64,000 nt of DNA. It comes from UBA11346 sp038060575 (GTDB lineage Bacteria; Planctomycetota; UBA11346). Shown here piece after piece: positions 31,841 to 39,888 of this stretch; the first letter of the stretch is position 1; every line of letters starts with the position of its first letter. The notes under the pieces were generated by a model. It was not told the DNA's origin. It saw nothing but the letters and a program-made list of their open reading frames with translations, and searched no databases. The translations under genes and the position numbers were made by a program. The DNA is taken from positions 1-64,000 of the forward strand of contig CAZZAM010000011.1 of the NCBI GenBank assembly GCA_964652775.1, given 5' to 3'.

Positions 31841-34033
31841 CTAGCGCTTGCCTGACTTGGTCGTGGGACTCTGACTTCGTTCCTGAACATCCTTCTCCTG
31901 TTTCACCGCCGCGTCGCGACGTTGCTGCTCAACCAGCTGATTCTCGGCCTCAGCAGCACGCAACTCTTCAGGCATGATCACATGAGCTGTGTCCTTCAAA
32001 CGCTGGATCTCTTCGCCGACCTTAGCACCCGATGGATCGATGATGTGGGCGGTGACGAAGATGAGCAGGTTCGAACGCTTGACGCTTTTGCCACTCTTGC
32101 TGAACAGTCGGCCAAACACCGGAATACTGCGTAGTCCCGGCACACCCGAGTCCGTATCTTCAATGAAATCGAGGGCCTGTCCGCCAAGCACCACGGTCTG
32201 ACCATTCTGCACATGCATCGTTGTCGATAACGCCCGGGTGATGGTGTCCAGTTTGGTCGAGGTAACATCTGAGGTGGTCGTGCTATTGGGCGAATACTGG
32301 GTCTTGACCGAGTTGTTCGCCGCTGGTGGCTTGATCACCGAAATGCTTGGCCGGATATCGAGGGTGATGATGTCGCTGTTGCGCGTTATCGACGGTCTGA
32401 TCCTGAGCGTGATGCCAGTCTCGACCGTTTCCCAGTTCGGCGTCGCGTTGGACGACTGCACATTGGTTGTGCCATTATTGGTGGTTGTCGTTCCCGTCGT
32501 CGTTCCGTTATAGGTATAGCCGGTCACGTAGCTGGTCGTTTCGGCCAGCTTGATCATACCAACCGCGTTATTTACGGTCAGAATGCGCGGCTCGGTCAGG
32601 CTTTCTGCCTTGCTCTCCTTTTCTAGAGCCTGGATTCTGCCGAAAATACCCGGCGATCCCGATCCCTTCGGGGTGAACAACACCTGCGCCAAGAGGCCAC
32701 CGCCACCCAGCGTGGCCGGCCCAGCTGCCCCTGCGCCAGTGATGCCGGTCGGGGCAAGTGCGCCATTCGCACCATCAGAAATGCTCGCGCGATCGCCTAG
32801 TGATCCGCCGCCCCAATCAAGTCCAAGTTCACGCATCGACTCTTCACGAACTTCAACAAAGCGCGCCTCGATCATGATCTGCGCACTCTGGTAATCCATC
32901 GCGCGCAGTTGACGTCGCAATTCAGTGATGGCGGCGGGCGTCGCGCGGACGAAGAGGGTGTTCGTTTTGCGTTCGAGGTACAGCCGCCCAGTTGCCGGCC
33001 AATTGGCGATCAGATCGGGAACCTCTTTGATGAATCGCTCGAGGTCGCTGACCATCGGCTGATTTTGATTCTGCTGTTGGTTTCCTTGCGGAGCCGGTGG
33101 CGTGATTGGCCCCCCATTGCCACTTGATGTCTGCGCCGTGATGGTCGGCAGCGGCAAGGGCGTCTCGGTCAGCACATCAGTAAGACCCGACTGCAAGTGG
33201 ATGATCTCATTGACCATCACATCTGAATCGGCCGCGCCAATAAATACGGTATTCGCCGAGTAATTATATTTGACGTTGACCAACTTCGCGATCGTTGACA
33301 GCGCATTTTCGATCGTGTCGTCAACCAAGTGCAACGTCAGCTTGTCGTCGCTGAGCGCACGATCGAGAATCACATAGTTGATCCCCGCCAGCGAGAAGAA
33401 CGGCTTCAGCACTTCGCCGACCGGCACGCCGTCGCCGTTGAACGTAATGCGCTGCTGCAGTCGCTTACGCACCTGCGCGCGATCGGACTCCTCGATCGTT
33501 TCATCAAAGAGCCACACCTTGCGGGCAACAGCCGGCTTATCGGCTGGGATGACGTCCTTGCCCTGGGTCTCGCCCAAGGCTTCTTCGGCACGATGCAGTC
33601 GATTGCGTTCGATGATGCCGCGTTCGCGTTCAACCATCGCCATCAGGATGCGGTACTTGAGCCGCACGGTTGCCGGCTCATGCGGATGATCGCGCAGGAT
33701 CGCGTTGCAGGCGTCGACGGCGCGGTTGTAGTCGTTGTCAGCAAGTTGATATTCGACGATGTCGAGGCGACGACGCACATCGGTCTGCGCGCGGGCCTTC
33801 GCATCGGTATAGTCGGGCGCGGCGGCCGCACCGGCGAGTCCTGCATCCTTTGCCTGTTCGGCAACCAGCGAACGCATTTCGGTCTCGAGCTGAGCGATGC
33901 GCTCGGCCATCGCGTCCTTCTTGCTGGCTGCAGCGGGCGCGGGTTTTTCTCCCTGCGGAATCGCTGGGTCGGGGGTCTCAGCAGCAATGCTCAGACCGGC
34001 AGTCAGGATCAAGCTGGCAGGGATCAACCGCAC
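31841..34033 (-). CDS. PilQ/GspD-type secretin
   Basis: A 730-residue protein with signal peptide MRLIPASLILTAGLSIAAET and a coiled coil (MAERIAQLETEMRSLVAEQAK) before TPR-like helices. N-domains include VPVGEVLKPFFSLAGINYVI (STN-like, about 215) and a later one ending in KTNTLFVRATPAAITELRRQLRAMD. The secretin core covers about 390-680, with ESLTEPRILTVNNAVG, the gate region GYTYNGTTT and the C-terminal signature VVLGGQALDFIEDTDSGVPGL, then PVFGRLF and LLIFVTAHI. Gly/Asn/Gln-rich inserts (QGNQQQNQNQ and NNGTTNVQSSN) lengthen loops. It would form the outer-membrane ring. Here the secretin gene comes first in the operon, whereas pilMNOPQ in proteobacteria places it last. Confidence 0.93.
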   Translation of the reverse strand: MRLIPASLILTAGLSIAAETPDPAIPQGEKPAPAAASKKDAMAERIAQLETEMRSLVAEQAKDAGLAGAAAAPDYTDAKARAQTDVRRRLDIVEYQLADNDYNRAVDACNAILRDHPHEPATVRLKYRILMAMVERERGIIERNRLHRAEEALGETQGKDVIPADKPAVARKVWLFDETIEESDRAQVRKRLQQRITFNGDGVPVGEVLKPFFSLAGINYVILDRALSDDKLTLHLVDDTIENALSTIAKLVNVKYNYSANTVFIGAADSDVMVNEIIHLQSGLTDVLTETPLPLPTITAQTSSGNGGPITPPAPQGNQQQNQNQPMVSDLERFIKEVPDLIANWPATGRLYLERKTNTLFVRATPAAITELRRQLRAMDYQSAQIMIEARFVEVREESMRELGLDWGGGSLGDRASISDGANGALAPTGITGAGAAGPATLGGGGLLAQVLFTPKGSGSPGIFGRIQALEKESKAESLTEPRILTVNNAVGMIKLAETTSYVTGYTYNGTTTGTTTTNNGTTNVQSSNATPNWETVETGITLRIRPSITRNSDIITLDIRPSISVIKPPAANNSVKTQYSPNSTTTSDVTSTKLDTITRALSTTMHVQNGQTVVLGGQALDFIEDTDSGVPGLRSIPVFGRLFSKSGKSVKRSNLLIFVTAHIIDPSGAKVGEEIQRLKDTAHVIMPEELRAAEAENQLVEQQRRDAAVKQEKDVQERSQSPTTKSGKR

Positions 34034-34125
34034 ATGGACTCCTTGCGGGATATACCCGCTGGCCTACATGGTACGCTCGGCCGCGCACAGTGTTGTGACG
34101 AGCCGTCGCACGGAAAGCCCTAACC

Positions 34126-35196
34126 ATGCCCAATCGCACCTCCTTGTACACCGTCCAGGCCGCCCTTGGCGGCAAGATGATCGACTTTTCCGGCTGGGAC
34201 ATGCCGGTGCAGTTCTCGGGTATTTTGCCCGAGCACCGCGCGGTACGCACCGCCGCTGGCGCCTTCGATCTCGGTCACATGGGCCGTCTGCGCCTAATCG
34301 GACCGGACGCACTCACCTTCCTCGAACGCCACGTCTGCCGCAAACTGAGCGACATGCGCGCCGGCCAGGTTCGTTATGGTCTGGCGTTGGCCGCCGACGG
34401 CACGGTCGAAGACGACGTCTTGGTGTCGCGTGAAGGCGATGCGCAGTTCCACGTCGTGGTCAACGCTGGCAACCGCGAAAAAATCATCGCGCTGTGGAAA
34501 CCCAAACTCGGCACCGGCGTGGTCATGCAGGACATCAGCGTCGAACAAGCGATGGTCGCGATCCAGGGCCCCAAAGCACCAGCCTTGCTCGCCGGTCTCG
34601 GCCTCGACACCACTGGCATCGCCAACTACGCCTTCCGCGACACCTCCTGGCATGGCACTGACGTGCGCCTCAGTCGCACTGGTTACACCGGCGAAGACGG
34701 CGCGGAAATTTTCATCGCCGCCAATCGCGCTGAAGAACTCTGGAACGCTGCACTGGCCGCCGGAGCGCTCGCCTGCGGCCTCGGCTGCCGCGACACCTTG
34801 CGTCTTGAAGCCGCGATGCCGCTGTACGGCCACGAACTCGACCGCGCCACCACGCCGGTCGAAGCGGGTCTGACCTTCGCGATCAACAAGTCCGGCGGCT
34901 TCATCGGCGCCGACGTGGTGATGAAGCAACTCAAAGACGGCCCACCGCGCAAACTGATCGGCCTGCGCATGCGCGAGCGCCGCGTCCCGCGCCAGGGTTA
35001 CGCCGTCCTCAACAACGGCGCACCAGTCGGCGCAATCACCTCGGGCACCTTGTCGCCCACCCTCGACCAAGCGATCGGCATGGCCTACGTCCCAGCCGCC
35101 CTCGCGGTCAACGGCAACACCCTCACCGTCGATGTGCGCGGCCAGCAGGTCCCCGCCGAAATCGTCCCCCTGCCGTTTTACAAACGCCCACGCTAA
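34126..35196 (+). CDS. gcvT: Aminomethyltransferase (glycine cleavage system T protein)
   Basis: A 356-residue protein of standard GcvT length. Family words are MIDFSGWDMPVQFSGILPEHRAVR (residues about 18-41), GAFDLGHMG, VEDDVLVSR, FHVVVNAGNREKI, SRTGYTGEDGAEIF (about 185-198) and RLEAAMPLYGHELD (about 225-238), with the tetrahydrofolate-binding C-terminal barrel GLRMRERRVPRQGYAV and GTLSPTLDQAIGMAYVP. It transfers the aminomethyl group from the H protein to tetrahydrofolate, releasing ammonia. gcvH and gcvP are not in this window. It is divergent from the secretin operon and followed by tRNA-Arg(ACG). Confidence 0.96.
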   Translation: MPNRTSLYTVQAALGGKMIDFSGWDMPVQFSGILPEHRAVRTAAGAFDLGHMGRLRLIGPDALTFLERHVCRKLSDMRAGQVRYGLALAADGTVEDDVLVSREGDAQFHVVVNAGNREKIIALWKPKLGTGVVMQDISVEQAMVAIQGPKAPALLAGLGLDTTGIANYAFRDTSWHGTDVRLSRTGYTGEDGAEIFIAANRAEELWNAALAAGALACGLGCRDTLRLEAAMPLYGHELDRATTPVEAGLTFAINKSGGFIGADVVMKQLKDGPPRKLIGLRMRERRVPRQGYAVLNNGAPVGAITSGTLSPTLDQAIGMAYVPAALAVNGNTLTVDVRGQQVPAEIVPLPFYKRPR

Positions 35197-35253
35197 ATCG
35201 ACCGCGCAGCACGCCTTGACGCCCAGCATCCGGCCCTAGGCTGCGCCCCCTCT

Positions 35254-35330
35254 GCGCTGGTAGCTCAATTGGATAGAGCATCAGACTACGAATCTGAGGG
35301 TTGCAGGTTCAAGTCCTGCCCGGCGCGCCA
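35254..35330 (+). tRNA. tRNA-Arg(ACG)
   Basis: A 77-nt cloverleaf with encoded CCA. The acceptor GCGCTGG pairs with CCGGCGC, the D stem is GCTC/GAGC, the anticodon stem TCAGA/TCTGA has loop CTACGAA (anticodon ACG), and the T stem is GCAGG/CCTGC with loop TTCAAGT. Its last 24 bases plus GAAA recur at 36954-36981. Confidence 0.95.
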
Positions 35331-35334
35331 GAAA
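35307..35334 (+). repeat. Direct repeat, tRNA side (attL-like)
   Basis: The tRNA 3' end from the T loop through CCA plus GAAA (28 bp) is identical to 36954-36981. Together they frame a 1.6-kb islet, the usual footprint of site-specific integration into a tRNA gene. Confidence 0.8.
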
Positions 35335-35365
35335 ACCTCGGTTAACACCGAGGTTTTTGTTTTTT
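35332..35365 (+). terminator. Intrinsic terminator after tRNA-Arg(ACG)
   Basis: AAACCTCGG pairs with CCGAGGTTT around loop TTAACA and is followed by a T-rich run (TTTTTGTTTTTT), a textbook Rho-independent terminator 2 bases after the tRNA. Confidence 0.85.
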
Positions 35366-35448
35366 CGGATCCTGGGATCGCCGAGTTGCACTCGGCCGGG
35401 GGCAATTTTAAATCTATTGTCCCGTACATGCAGGCTAAAGACACGAAC

Positions 35449-35772
35449 ATGACCAAACATACCATTCCAGCCAAGCGCTACGGCGGCCCCGCGATTCATC
35501 CCGGCGTTATTCTGCGTGATGAATTCATGGTTCCGCACGACCTGACTGCCTACGCCTTGGCCAAGGCGCTGCATGTGCCGCAGACACGACTCAGTGAAAT
35601 CATCGCTGGTCGCCGTGCGATTACCGCCGATACGGCACTCCGACTGGCGCGCCACTTTGGCACCTCGCCAGGATTCTGGACCAGCCTGCAATCTACGCAT
35701 GGCCTGCGGCGTACCGAGCTGGACCACGGCTCGCAAATTACCGCAGAGGTCGAGCCATTGGTCGTTGGTTGA
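35449..35772 (+). CDS. higA: HigA-type antitoxin / XRE regulator without visible toxin partner
   Basis: A 107-residue protein; ATG 35449 (MTKHTIPAKRYGGPAIHPG) is the usual HigA start, whereas the open frame upstream runs through the tRNA. The helix-turn-helix YALAKALHVPQTRLSEIIAGRR (residues about 35-56) is followed by the family block DTALRLARHFGTSPGFWTSLQ. HigA proteins repress their operon and neutralise the HigB ribonuclease. The space upstream (84 bases after the terminator) is too short for higB, so this is a solitary copy. The palindrome GCCGAG-TTGCA-CTCGGC (35380-35396) could be its operator. The gene lies inside the tRNA-bounded islet. Confidence 0.85.
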   Translation: MTKHTIPAKRYGGPAIHPGVILRDEFMVPHDLTAYALAKALHVPQTRLSEIIAGRRAITADTALRLARHFGTSPGFWTSLQSTHGLRRTELDHGSQITAEVEPLVVG

Positions 35773-35974
35773 TCCTAAGCGCCGCGGTTCGTGGTTGTTG
35801 CACAGCGGCTTGCGTACAATCGACGCCTTCACCGTGCGAGTGTCTATATGTAGCTGCGCGCTGACGCCGTATGTCGTAGGCCAACCGCGAACTGCGCACT
35901 GCGCACCGCAAACCCAATGCGTTTTCTAGCTTGAGTGCGCAAACACATGAATGCCACACATAGCGCTCTCGCTA

Positions 35975-36445
35975 CTATCGAACCTTGGTGACGGTCGGTG
36001 CAGGTCGGGTAACCCGACCACGAACGGCAGTCGCCCGGCGACTGGGCGAAGGCTTGTCGCTGCGTGCGGGACGAGGCGGTGCGGACGGAATCAGGCAGGC
36101 CAATGGGATGCCGAGCCCGTGATGGAGACGTGCTATTTGCTCCAAGGAGAGGCCCCGCTTGCCTTGCAGCACTTCAGTTGCCCGTGATCTGGTGCCCAGG
36201 AAGGGAACCAAGTCCTTCGGCTCCAATCCGCGTTGGTCCATGGCGAACTCGATGGCGGCGATCGGATCGGCTGGGCCAACCGGAAAGTGCTCGCGATCGT
36301 AAGCGGCAATCAAGGTGCCGAGCACGTCGAGCTCGTCGCTCTGCGGAGTGCCAAGTACGGGGTCGCTCAGCAGGAGGGATGCTGCGCGGCGCTGGGCAGC
36401 CTCGTAATCGGCGACGGTGCGGATCGGCTTGAGCGTGTTCTTCAT
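35975..36445 (-). CDS. HigA-type antitoxin (COG5499) with basic tail
   Basis: A 156-residue protein beginning MKNTLKPIRTVADYEAAQRR, the standard start of COG5499 antitoxins, then LDVLGTLIAAYDREHFPVGPADPIAAIEFAMDQRGLEPKDL and the helix-turn-helix VPFLGTRSRATEVLQGKRGLSLEQIARLHHGLGIPLACLI. An Arg/Pro/Thr-rich tail of about 30 residues (PPRPARSDKPSPSRRATAVR) is longer than in most relatives. It is translated from an ATG that overlaps the toxin stop by 4 bases. It should bind and inactivate the HigB-type toxin and repress the pair. Confidence 0.87.
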   Translation of the reverse strand: MKNTLKPIRTVADYEAAQRRAASLLLSDPVLGTPQSDELDVLGTLIAAYDREHFPVGPADPIAAIEFAMDQRGLEPKDLVPFLGTRSRATEVLQGKRGLSLEQIARLHHGLGIPLACLIPSAPPRPARSDKPSPSRRATAVRGRVTRPAPTVTKVR

Positions 36446-36753
36446 AGGAGCTTCTTTCTCCAGTTCTTTTGGTCCATCAAGTCGTCGTACTCAGCATGGG
36501 TGCCGATGAAACGGATGAGGACCATCTGGTGTGGATAGTCAACAACGGCGATGATGCGGTAGCGGTTGTTGCTGATGTCGAAACAGACGAGACGGTCACC
36601 GAGCGGATCAGCTGAGGGCAGGCTCGCCTTGATCTCGTGCGAGGTCTTCCAGGCACTGACCTCGACGACCTTCCGCCATTCCCGGAGGAAGCGCTCTGCG
36701 TCCGGGAACCGCTCCCAGAACTCGCGCAGGGTGGATAGACTCAAGAGGCGCAT
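36442..36753 (-). CDS. HigB-type toxin (mRNA interferase)
   Basis: A 103-residue protein of the HigB/RelE-like fold (COG4680 type): LREFWERFPDAERFLREWRKVVE near the N-terminus, ADPLGDRLVCFDISNNRYRIIAVVDYP in the middle and MVLIRFIGTHAEYDDLMDQKNW at the end. This type cleaves mRNA on the ribosome. It is the first gene of a toxin-antitoxin operon on the minus strand, followed by its antitoxin with a 4-base overlap. No expected motif is missing. It lies in the islet between the two tRNA-Arg(ACG) 3'-end copies. Confidence 0.88.
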   Translation of the reverse strand: MRLLSLSTLREFWERFPDAERFLREWRKVVEVSAWKTSHEIKASLPSADPLGDRLVCFDISNNRYRIIAVVDYPHQMVLIRFIGTHAEYDDLMDQKNWRKKLL

Positions 36754-36780
36754 GGGCTGCTGGGTCTACCCTACTGCGTT

Positions 36781-36816
36781 TTCCCGGAACACAACATAGC
36801 GTTCCCAATACGGGAA
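36781..36816 (-). promoter_or_regulatory. Candidate operator of the HigB/HigA operon
   Basis: TTCCC-AATAC-GGGAA (36802-36816) and a compact TTCCCGGAA (36781-36789) lie 28-63 bases before the toxin ATG. Paired palindromes upstream of such operons are typical antitoxin-binding sites. Confidence 0.5.
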
Positions 36817-36953
36817 ATATTCCACTGAGGGCCGTGCTGGTGGCCGCAGCCCTTGGGTCACCTCCTGAATCCAAAGCGTTGGGCATAGCGCAAGTCCCAT
36901 GTTTTTCGGGATGTTGCAATCGGAACGGAGCTCTTTGAACCTGCTGGTTGGAA

Positions 36954-36981
36954 GTTCAAGTCCTGCCCGGCGCGCCAGAAA
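36954..36981 (+). repeat. Direct repeat, distal side (attR-like) with second terminator-like hairpin
   Basis: An exact 28-bp copy of 35307-35334 (tRNA-Arg(ACG) 3' end plus GAAA). It is followed by an imperfect hairpin (AACAACGG...CCG..TTTGTTG) and a T-run, in the same relative position as the terminator of the intact tRNA, so the original downstream flank of the tRNA may be here. Confidence 0.8.
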
Positions 36982-37376
36982 CAACGGTGAAATCCGCGGG
37001 TTTGTTGTTTTTGTTCGGGAAGAACTTGGCGGCGCACATAGCATTATCCCAGCCATATCCTAAGCAGCGCGAATCCCGGTCGGGGATTGCCACAGCGGTG
37101 CTGCCATGCAGGTCCATGTACCCAACGGTGCGAACTCGACCAAACACACTGTTCCAGGTAACCACTACGGCTGTTCCGCAATCCATTCCGTTTCGCGTTT
37201 CGAATCACTGCGGCGGAAGCAGGCGACTTGAAGTCGCAATGCGCGACTTTAAAAACCAACGGCAGACGCCGTCGTTCGGTACCTATGGCATTCACCGAGC
37301 AAGGCGTAGCCGTGTTGTCGAGTGTACTCCGCAGTGCGCAGCCATCGCGATCAGCATCCAAATTGCGCGGGTGTTT
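36982..37376. other. Non-coding stretch
   Basis: After the terminator-like hairpin (to about 37014) I see no convincing gene. Short inverted words occur (GCGACTTGAAGTCGC at about 37224-37238, AACGGCAGACGCCGTCGTT at about 37258-37276), but none forms a recognised element. Confidence 0.5.
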
Positions 37377-37742
37377 CTATCCAACAATATCAACATGAAC
37401 CAACTTCGAATTTGAATAGGAAATATCGATACTGTGGCCACCAAACATGTCGCCATCACTGAAGTAAAGTTGTGCCGAGCCTACTTCATCATAAATGACA
37501 ATCTCAAGATCGCCCATTTTTGAAATAAAGCTATCTAAGGCCAAGGTCGGATGATCGACATCTGTCCATGTCGAGTTGTACATTTCTAACAATCTTTGAG
37601 CCGCGAACTTTTTTGCATTGGGAATGTCGCCAATTAGGAAATCGACGAATCCCAATGCCTCCATTGTGGGGGCACCACAGGATACATAAGGACCATCCAG
37701 AAACCTGATTGGGATACCTTTTTTTACTATCGCCACACTCAT
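37377..37742 (-). CDS. Hypothetical protein, DUF-type immunity-like fold possible
   Basis: A 121-residue protein, ATG at 37742 (MSVAIVKKGIPIRFLDGPYV). It is soluble, with a central helix (FVDFLIGDIPNAKKFAAQRLLEMYNSTW) and a C-terminal beta region (DLEIVIYDEVGSAQLYFSDG, HSIDISYSNSKLVHVDIVG). The end reads like small single-domain proteins often found as immunity or phage-associated genes, but I cannot name the family. It is lower in GC than its neighbours and lies just outside the islet, so it may also be acquired. Confidence 0.65.
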   Translation of the reverse strand: MSVAIVKKGIPIRFLDGPYVSCGAPTMEALGFVDFLIGDIPNAKKFAAQRLLEMYNSTWTDVDHPTLALDSFISKMGDLEIVIYDEVGSAQLYFSDGDMFGGHSIDISYSNSKLVHVDIVG

Positions 37743-37886
37743 GTGTGCTTTTTCTGGACAATTTACCCGACTGCAAACGAACAGTTTCCCCAGGATTGAC
37801 TCCTATGACGCGGACAATGACACGCCCCATTTTGTGGCCCGTCCAACCTTGTACATCATTTATGCGCCGCTCTGCTCCCCTCCACC

Positions 37887-38516
37887 ATGCCCGCCCCTGA
37901 CTTCTCCTCCAAGCTCATTCGTCGCCATCTCGCCGGTGATCCGGTACTGAAAGCGATCATCCAGCGCCACGGTCCATGCACGCTGACGCCGGTGCCGACG
38001 CCGCCGTATCGCGCGCTGTGCACGGCAGTGGTGTTCCAGCAACTGCATGCCAAGGCGGCGCGGACGATTCTTGGTCGCGTCTGCGCGTTGGGAAAATCGA
38101 AATATTTTCCGTCGCCCGATAAACTCGACCAGCTCAGCGATGCGCAGTTGCGTGGGGCGGGACTCTCGGCCGCGAAGACCGCTGCGGTGCGCGACATCGC
38201 CGCAAAAACTCGCGACAAAACCATCCCAAGTTCGCGCGCGATCATGAACATGCCCGACGACGAAATCATCGAGCGCTGCACCGAAGCGCGCGGCGTCGGG
38301 CGCTGGACGGTAGAAATGATGCTGATGTTCCGCCTCGGCCGCCCGGACGTGCTGCCGGTGGATGACTACGGTGTGCGCAATGGATTCCGCATCGCTTTCC
38401 AGATGAAGGACATGCCGACGACCAAAGAGTTGGCCGCTTACGGCGAACGCTGGAAGCCGTGGCGCACGGTTGCGGCGTGGTACATGTGGCGGGTGGCGGA
38501 CGCTTCCAAGGCGTGA
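37887..38516 (+). CDS. alkA: DNA-3-methyladenine glycosylase II-type protein
   Basis: A 209-residue protein, the short AlkA form. YRALCTAVVFQQLHAKAARTI (residues about 43-63) is the first family helix set, ARGVGRWTVEMMLMFRLGRPDV (about 134-155) holds the helix-hairpin-helix, and LPVDDYGVRNGF contains the catalytic aspartate. It removes alkylated bases from DNA. Compared with E. coli AlkA it lacks the N-terminal TBP-like domain, as in many bacteria. It stands alone between a hypothetical gene and a long inverted repeat. Confidence 0.93.
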   Translation: MPAPDFSSKLIRRHLAGDPVLKAIIQRHGPCTLTPVPTPPYRALCTAVVFQQLHAKAARTILGRVCALGKSKYFPSPDKLDQLSDAQLRGAGLSAAKTAAVRDIAAKTRDKTIPSSRAIMNMPDDEIIERCTEARGVGRWTVEMMLMFRLGRPDVLPVDDYGVRNGFRIAFQMKDMPTTKELAAYGERWKPWRTVAAWYMWRVADASKA

Positions 38517-38523
38517 TTGCCAC

Positions 38524-38653
38524 AGCTACGAGCTGCGAGCTTCGAGCTGCGAGTTTTTGACTCGCTGCGCTCGCCGCCAAGGCATGGCCAGGAATGCGGC
38601 AGCCATGGTCAGAGTCCACAGGTCGAAACTCGCAGCTCGTAGCTCGCAGCTCC
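38524..38653. repeat. Long inverted repeat, GAGCTGCGA family
   Basis: The left arm AGCTACGAGCTGCGAGC then TTCGAGCTGCGAGTTT (38524-38555) pairs with GAAACTCGCAGCTCG then TAGCTCGCAGCT (to 38653). The word GAGCTGCGA is repeated inside each arm. It lies between alkA and a MoxR gene. A second small hairpin GGGGCCT-TTCC-AGGCCCC follows at 38660-38677. Confidence 0.82.
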
Positions 38654-38732
38654 TGGAGTTGGGGCCTTTCCAGGCCCCCTCCGGGTAAGATAGTGCCGCT
38701 CCGCACGTCTTTACGCCGAACCGGAGATCCCT

Positions 38733-39704
38733 ATGGCCGCTTCTTCTGCCCAATTTGCTGACGCAGCTGCGCCCCTGCGCCAAGTCGAAGCCGAAATCAG
38801 CAAAGTGCTGGTCGGTCAACGCGAGTTGGTCCGCCGTCTGCTAATCGGGTTGGTCACCGACGCACATCTGTTGCTCGAAGGTTTGCCCGGCCTGGCGAAG
38901 ACCACGGTGGTGAAGTGCCTCGCGCAGTCGCTCAACCTGCAGTTCCGCCGTGTGCAGTTCACGCCCGACTTGCTGCCCGCCGATATCATCGGCACGCGCA
39001 TTTACGAAGGCGGCGTCTTCAGTGTGAAGAAAGGTCCGATCTTCGCCCAGATTATTCTCGCTGACGAAATCAACCGCGCCCCGGCCAAGGTGCAGTCGGC
39101 GTTGCTAGAAGCGATGCAGGAACGTCAGGTGACGATCGGCGACGAAACCTTCCAACTGCCGCGTCCGTTCCTGGTGCTGGCGACCCAGAACCCGATCGAG
39201 CAGGAAGGCACGTATCCGCTGCCTGAAGCCCAGACCGACCGCTTCCTGATGAAAGTGCGCGTCGGTTATCCCAGCGCCGAAGAAGAAAAAATCATTCTTG
39301 AGCGTGCCATGAGTCGGACGCCAGCGCAAATTCATCCGGTGGTGAATCTTGATCAACTTGCGGTTGCTAAAACCGCGATCGACGGCGTGCATATGGATGC
39401 GCGACTCAACGACTACTGCGTCAATCTTGTTCGCGCCACCCGCGATCCCGTTGCTGCCGGCGTGAAAACACTGGCGAATCTCATCCAGATTGGCGCCAGT
39501 CCGCGCGCGACGATCGCACTCGCCATGGCTGGTCGCGCGCATGCGTTCTTGGATGGCCGTGCCTTCGTCACGCCGCAAGACATCAAAAGTATCGCGCCGG
39601 ACGTGCTGCGTCACCGACTGATCGCGAGCTACGAAGCTGAAGCTGAGGGCCTCGACACCGACGCGCTGGTCGGACGCCTGCTCGAACACGTCGTCGTTCC
39701 GTGA
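38733..39704 (+). CDS. MoxR-family AAA+ ATPase (cluster 1)
   Basis: A 323-residue protein. Walker A is LEGLPGLAKTTVVK (residues about 48-61), Walker B is ILADEINRAPAKVQSALLEAMQE (about 108-130), sensor 1 is VLATQNPIEQEGTYPLPEAQTDRF, and the lid domain contains RDPVAAGVKTLANLIQIGASPRA. MoxR ATPases act as chaperones for VWA-domain proteins encoded beside them. It starts the first cluster: MoxR, DUF58, a BatD-like protein, two VWA proteins, a TPR protein, a second BatD-like protein and a BatE-like protein. A GCAGAGGC-type inverted repeat separates it from the DUF58 gene. Confidence 0.95.
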   Translation: MAASSAQFADAAAPLRQVEAEISKVLVGQRELVRRLLIGLVTDAHLLLEGLPGLAKTTVVKCLAQSLNLQFRRVQFTPDLLPADIIGTRIYEGGVFSVKKGPIFAQIILADEINRAPAKVQSALLEAMQERQVTIGDETFQLPRPFLVLATQNPIEQEGTYPLPEAQTDRFLMKVRVGYPSAEEEKIILERAMSRTPAQIHPVVNLDQLAVAKTAIDGVHMDARLNDYCVNLVRATRDPVAAGVKTLANLIQIGASPRATIALAMAGRAHAFLDGRAFVTPQDIKSIAPDVLRHRLIASYEAEAEGLDTDALVGRLLEHVVVP

Positions 39705-39744
39705 CGTCTCCAGATGAACCTGGCTTCAGAGTCTCGATCAAACC

Positions 39745-39871
39745 AAGGCAACCGCAGAGGCGCAGAGGCCGCGGAGGTCACAGAGACACACATGGAATGC
39801 ATGGTTCATATGTGTCCTATCAGACTTCTCCTCTGCGTACTCTGCGGCCTCAGCGCCTCTGCGGTTGCCTT
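39745..39871. repeat. Long inverted repeat, GCAGAGGC family, copy 3
   Basis: AAGGCAACCGCAGAGGCGCA (from 39745) pairs with the arm ending GGTTGCCTT at 39871; next words GAGGCCGCGGAGG and its complement CCTCAGCGCC show partial decay. At 127 bp it is the shortest copy. It lies between two same-direction genes of one functional cluster. Confidence 0.9.
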
Positions 39872-39888
39872 GAATTGGAATTGATAGG

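Noticed and set aside
34294..35229. Open frame (311 codons) opposite gcvT
   Set aside because: gcvT motifs cover the same bases on the plus strand; the antisense translation is low in family features.
35366..35448. A higB gene upstream of the HigA-type gene at 35449
   Set aside because: Only 83 bases lie between the tRNA terminator and the start, and no HigB motif is found in any frame.
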